Origin: Eulemur rufifrons
Taxonomy: Eukaryota; Chordata; Mammalia; Primates; Lemuridae
Length of the DNA: 64,000 nt
Direction: 5' to 3'
Assembly: GCF_041146395.1 (NCBI RefSeq)
Contig: NW_027182939.1
Coordinates: 112,001-176,000 of the forward strand
Below are positions 61,505-64,000 of this stretch, piece after piece (position 1 is the first letter of the stretch; every line of letters starts with the position of its first letter). The translations under genes and the position numbers were made by a program. Below the pieces are notes generated by a model. The model ran no database searches. It was given only the letters and a program-made list of their open reading frames with translations, and had not been told where the DNA came from.

Positions 61505-62500
61505 CCCTAACACTAACCAAAAACCCTAATCACTAATCCCTAACCCTAACGCTTAACCTTTACCCTAACCGTTAACCCTCACCCTAAATCTTAACACTGA
61601 CCCTAACCTTAACCTTTAACTCTAAGCCTAACCCTTAACACTACAGTAAGGAAGACCCTTAATGCTAATGAGATCCCTTATCCCTAAGCCTAACACTACA
61701 GCTAAAAATAACCCTAACCTTGGATCCTTAAACCTAACCCCTAACACTTACTTTAACCCCAAACCCTAACCCTAATCCTAAGCATTAAACCTAACCCTAT
61801 CTCTTAACCCTAACGCTAGCCCTCACCCTAACGCCTAGATTTAACCCTAAATCTAACCTACCGCCTAATCCTAACCTTAAGCCCTAATGCTAACACTAAC
61901 CCTGAACCCTAAACCTACCCGTAACCCTTAACAATAACCCTATCTGTGAACCTTAACCCTGACCCTAACCATTACCCGCACCCAAGCATTTAACCCTGAT
62001 TCTAACCCTAATCCTCAAAGATAAACCTAACACTAAACCCTAACCCTAAGCCCAGCACTTAACCCTAATCCTATTCCTTAACCCTAACCCTAACCCTAAT
62101 GCTACCCCCTAAACGTTACCCTAACCGTGACCAGTAAACCTAACCCTAACCTGTAACACAAACCATAGCACATAACTCTAACCCTAAAACTAACCCTAAC
62201 CCTAACCCTAACCCTAAACCCTAACTCTTAACCTTAACCCTGAGCGTTAACTCTCACGCTAACCTTTAATCCTAACCCTAATCCTAATCTTCAACCCTAA
62301 ACCTAACACTTAACCCTAACCCTCTACCAAACCCTAACCCCTCATCTTAACCCTAACCGTAAACCTCAACCCTACACCAAAGTGTAACCGTTAAACCTAA
62401 GAGTAACCTTTAACCCTAACCCTAATCCCTAAACCTAAGCCCTCACCCTAACACTAAACTTCATCCTTAACCCTAACCAGAATCCTAACCCTAAATCTAA

Positions 62501-64000
62501 TTCTCAGACTTCTTGCTTTCTTAGAGTTTAGAAAGCCTGCAATCCTCCCGTGCCATGCGTGAAAGGAGGCTCTACCACTGTGTCCTGCATGAAACCGACG
62601 GGCCCATACCCAGAGTATGATAGAGTGGGTTCCCGGGTACAATCCCAGCCCCCTAAACTCCCCCCGCCCGCCTAATGCAGACAGAGCCCGTGCGCTAAGC
62701 ATAAACAATACCTTTAACAGATAACCCTAACCCTGAACATAACACCCATCCCTGTTCCTATTTCTCCCCTTAACACGTAAACCTCACCGTGCGCCTAACT
62801 TTAACCTCTTATCCTAACGTTAATGCATAACCCATTTCCTGAGAACAACCCCTATCCCATAATTCTAACCCTATCTCCTAGTCATCACTGTGACACCTAA
62901 TCCCTAACCCTAATTCTAAACTGCTAACCCTAACCGTAACCCTACCTACAACCCTAACACTGACAGTAACCCTTACTTCTAACACCAACGCTATGCCTAA
63001 CAAGAACCCTAACCCTTGACCCTAACCATTCACCCTAACCCCTAAGCCTTACCCTAACCCTTAACCCTAATCCTAATCCTAACCATTAAACCTCACCCTA
63101 GCTCTTAAAGCTAACCCTAAACCTTACCCTCAAGACTAAACCTAACCCTGACACTAACCTAACACCTAACCCTAACCAGAACCCCTAAAGCTAACCCTGA
63201 AACCTATCCCTAACCCTAGCAGTAAACTTTAACCCTAAACCTAAGCCCAACCCGTAACCCTAATCCTATCCTTTTACCCTAAAACTAACCCCTAAACCTA
63301 ACCCGTATACCTCACCCTAACTCTAACCCCAATCCTAATTCTAACCATACCCCTTCATAAAACACTAACTCGTAACCGCTAACCCTAACACTAACCAAAA
63401 ACCCTAATCAGTAATCCCTAACCCTAACGCTTAACCTTTACCCTAACCGTTAACCCTCACCCTAAATCTTAACCCTGACCCTAACCTTAACCTTTAACTC
63501 TAAGCCTAACACTTAACCCTACAGTAAGGAAGACCCCTAATGCTAATGGGATCCCTTATCCCTAACCCTAACACTACAGCTAAAAATAACCCTAACCTTG
63601 GATCCTTAAACCTAACCCCTAACACTTACTTTAACCCCAAACCCTAACCCTAATCCTAAGCATTAAACCTAACCCTATCTCTTAACCCTAACGCTAGCCC
63701 TTACCCTAACGCCTAGATCTAACCCTACATCTAACCTACCGCCTAATCCTAACCTTAAGCCCTAATGCTAACACTAACCCTGAACCCTAAACCTACCCGT
63801 AACCCTTAACACTAACCCTATCCGTGAACATAAACCCTGACCCTAACCATTACCCGCACCCAAGCATTTAACCCTTACCCTAACCCTAATCCTTAATGCT
63901 AACCTTAACACTAAACCCTAACCCTAAGCCCAACACTTAACCCTAATCCTATCCCTTAACCCTAACCCCAACCCTAACCCTAATGCTAACTCCTAAACGT
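62501..64000. repeat. Telomere-like HOR unit 12, cut by the window end
   Basis: Spacer 62501-62707, with 'cctcccgtgccatgcg' and 'cagacagagcccgtg' as in unit 11. Regular unit order continues to the last base, so the array extends beyond the window. Confidence 0.9.

Larger units (their letters stand above)
58234..62500. repeat. Telomere-like HOR unit 11 (carries a twin-primed L1)
   Basis: Spacer 58234-58440 has 'cctcccgtgccatgcg' and 'cagacagagcccgtg', both shared with unit 12. Removing the L1 and one target duplication restores a unit of about 1.88 kb, so the host sequence is complete here, unlike in unit 4. Confidence 0.9.

Overview
The window is non-genic primate heterochromatin and I see no cellular protein-coding gene in it. 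The Alu dimer at 38311-38632 has a strepsirrhine layout, with a long A/T-rich linker carrying an 'aaaaatatatatag'-like stretch and a right arm ending in 'gctaggctgacgccacgg'. This points to a lemur or close relative. Intact-looking LINE-1 ORF1 and ORF2 reading frames support a placental mammal with young L1s.

Region 1 (1-32150) is one uninterrupted head-to-tail satellite array with a monomer of about 548 bp: 58 monomer starts, plus a partial monomer at the left edge. Four main sequence classes (called A, B, C and D here) and several chimeras can be told apart. They follow a rough order: a block opens with A, continues with B-type monomers, and usually closes with C. Block length varies from 4 to 14 monomers. 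I do not recognise this satellite as a named family.

Region 2 (32151-64000) starts abruptly, in the middle of a satellite monomer. It is a degenerate CCCTAA-like tract organised as a tandem higher-order repeat of about 1.87 kb. Each unit is roughly 1.65 kb of mutated telomere-like hexamers plus one GC-rich spacer of about 205 bp. Twelve units are regular (35020 to the end, the last cut by the window). The 2.9 kb next to the satellite is more diverged and irregular. The G-rich strand (TTAGGG-like) is the minus strand, so it runs 5'->3' toward the satellite.

Three retroelement events interrupt the telomere-like array. There is a full-length Alu with 13-bp target duplications (38298-38679). There is a 4.7-kb L1 piece with its 5'UTR, a complete ORF1 and the first ~530 codons of ORF2 (41274-46013). 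There is also a 2.4-kb twin-primed (5'-inverted) L1 (59075-61453) flanked by 14-bp target duplications. The two L1 pieces share an exactly collinear ORF2 segment and the same junction with the host repeat, although they lie in different repeat units 15.4 kb apart. Either one insertion was copied with the array and then rearranged, or two insertions recombined.

The features do not work together as a gene system. The biological interest is structural: two homogenising tandem repeats meeting at a sharp junction, internal duplications that record unequal exchange, and the way retroelements entered and were spread by the arrays.
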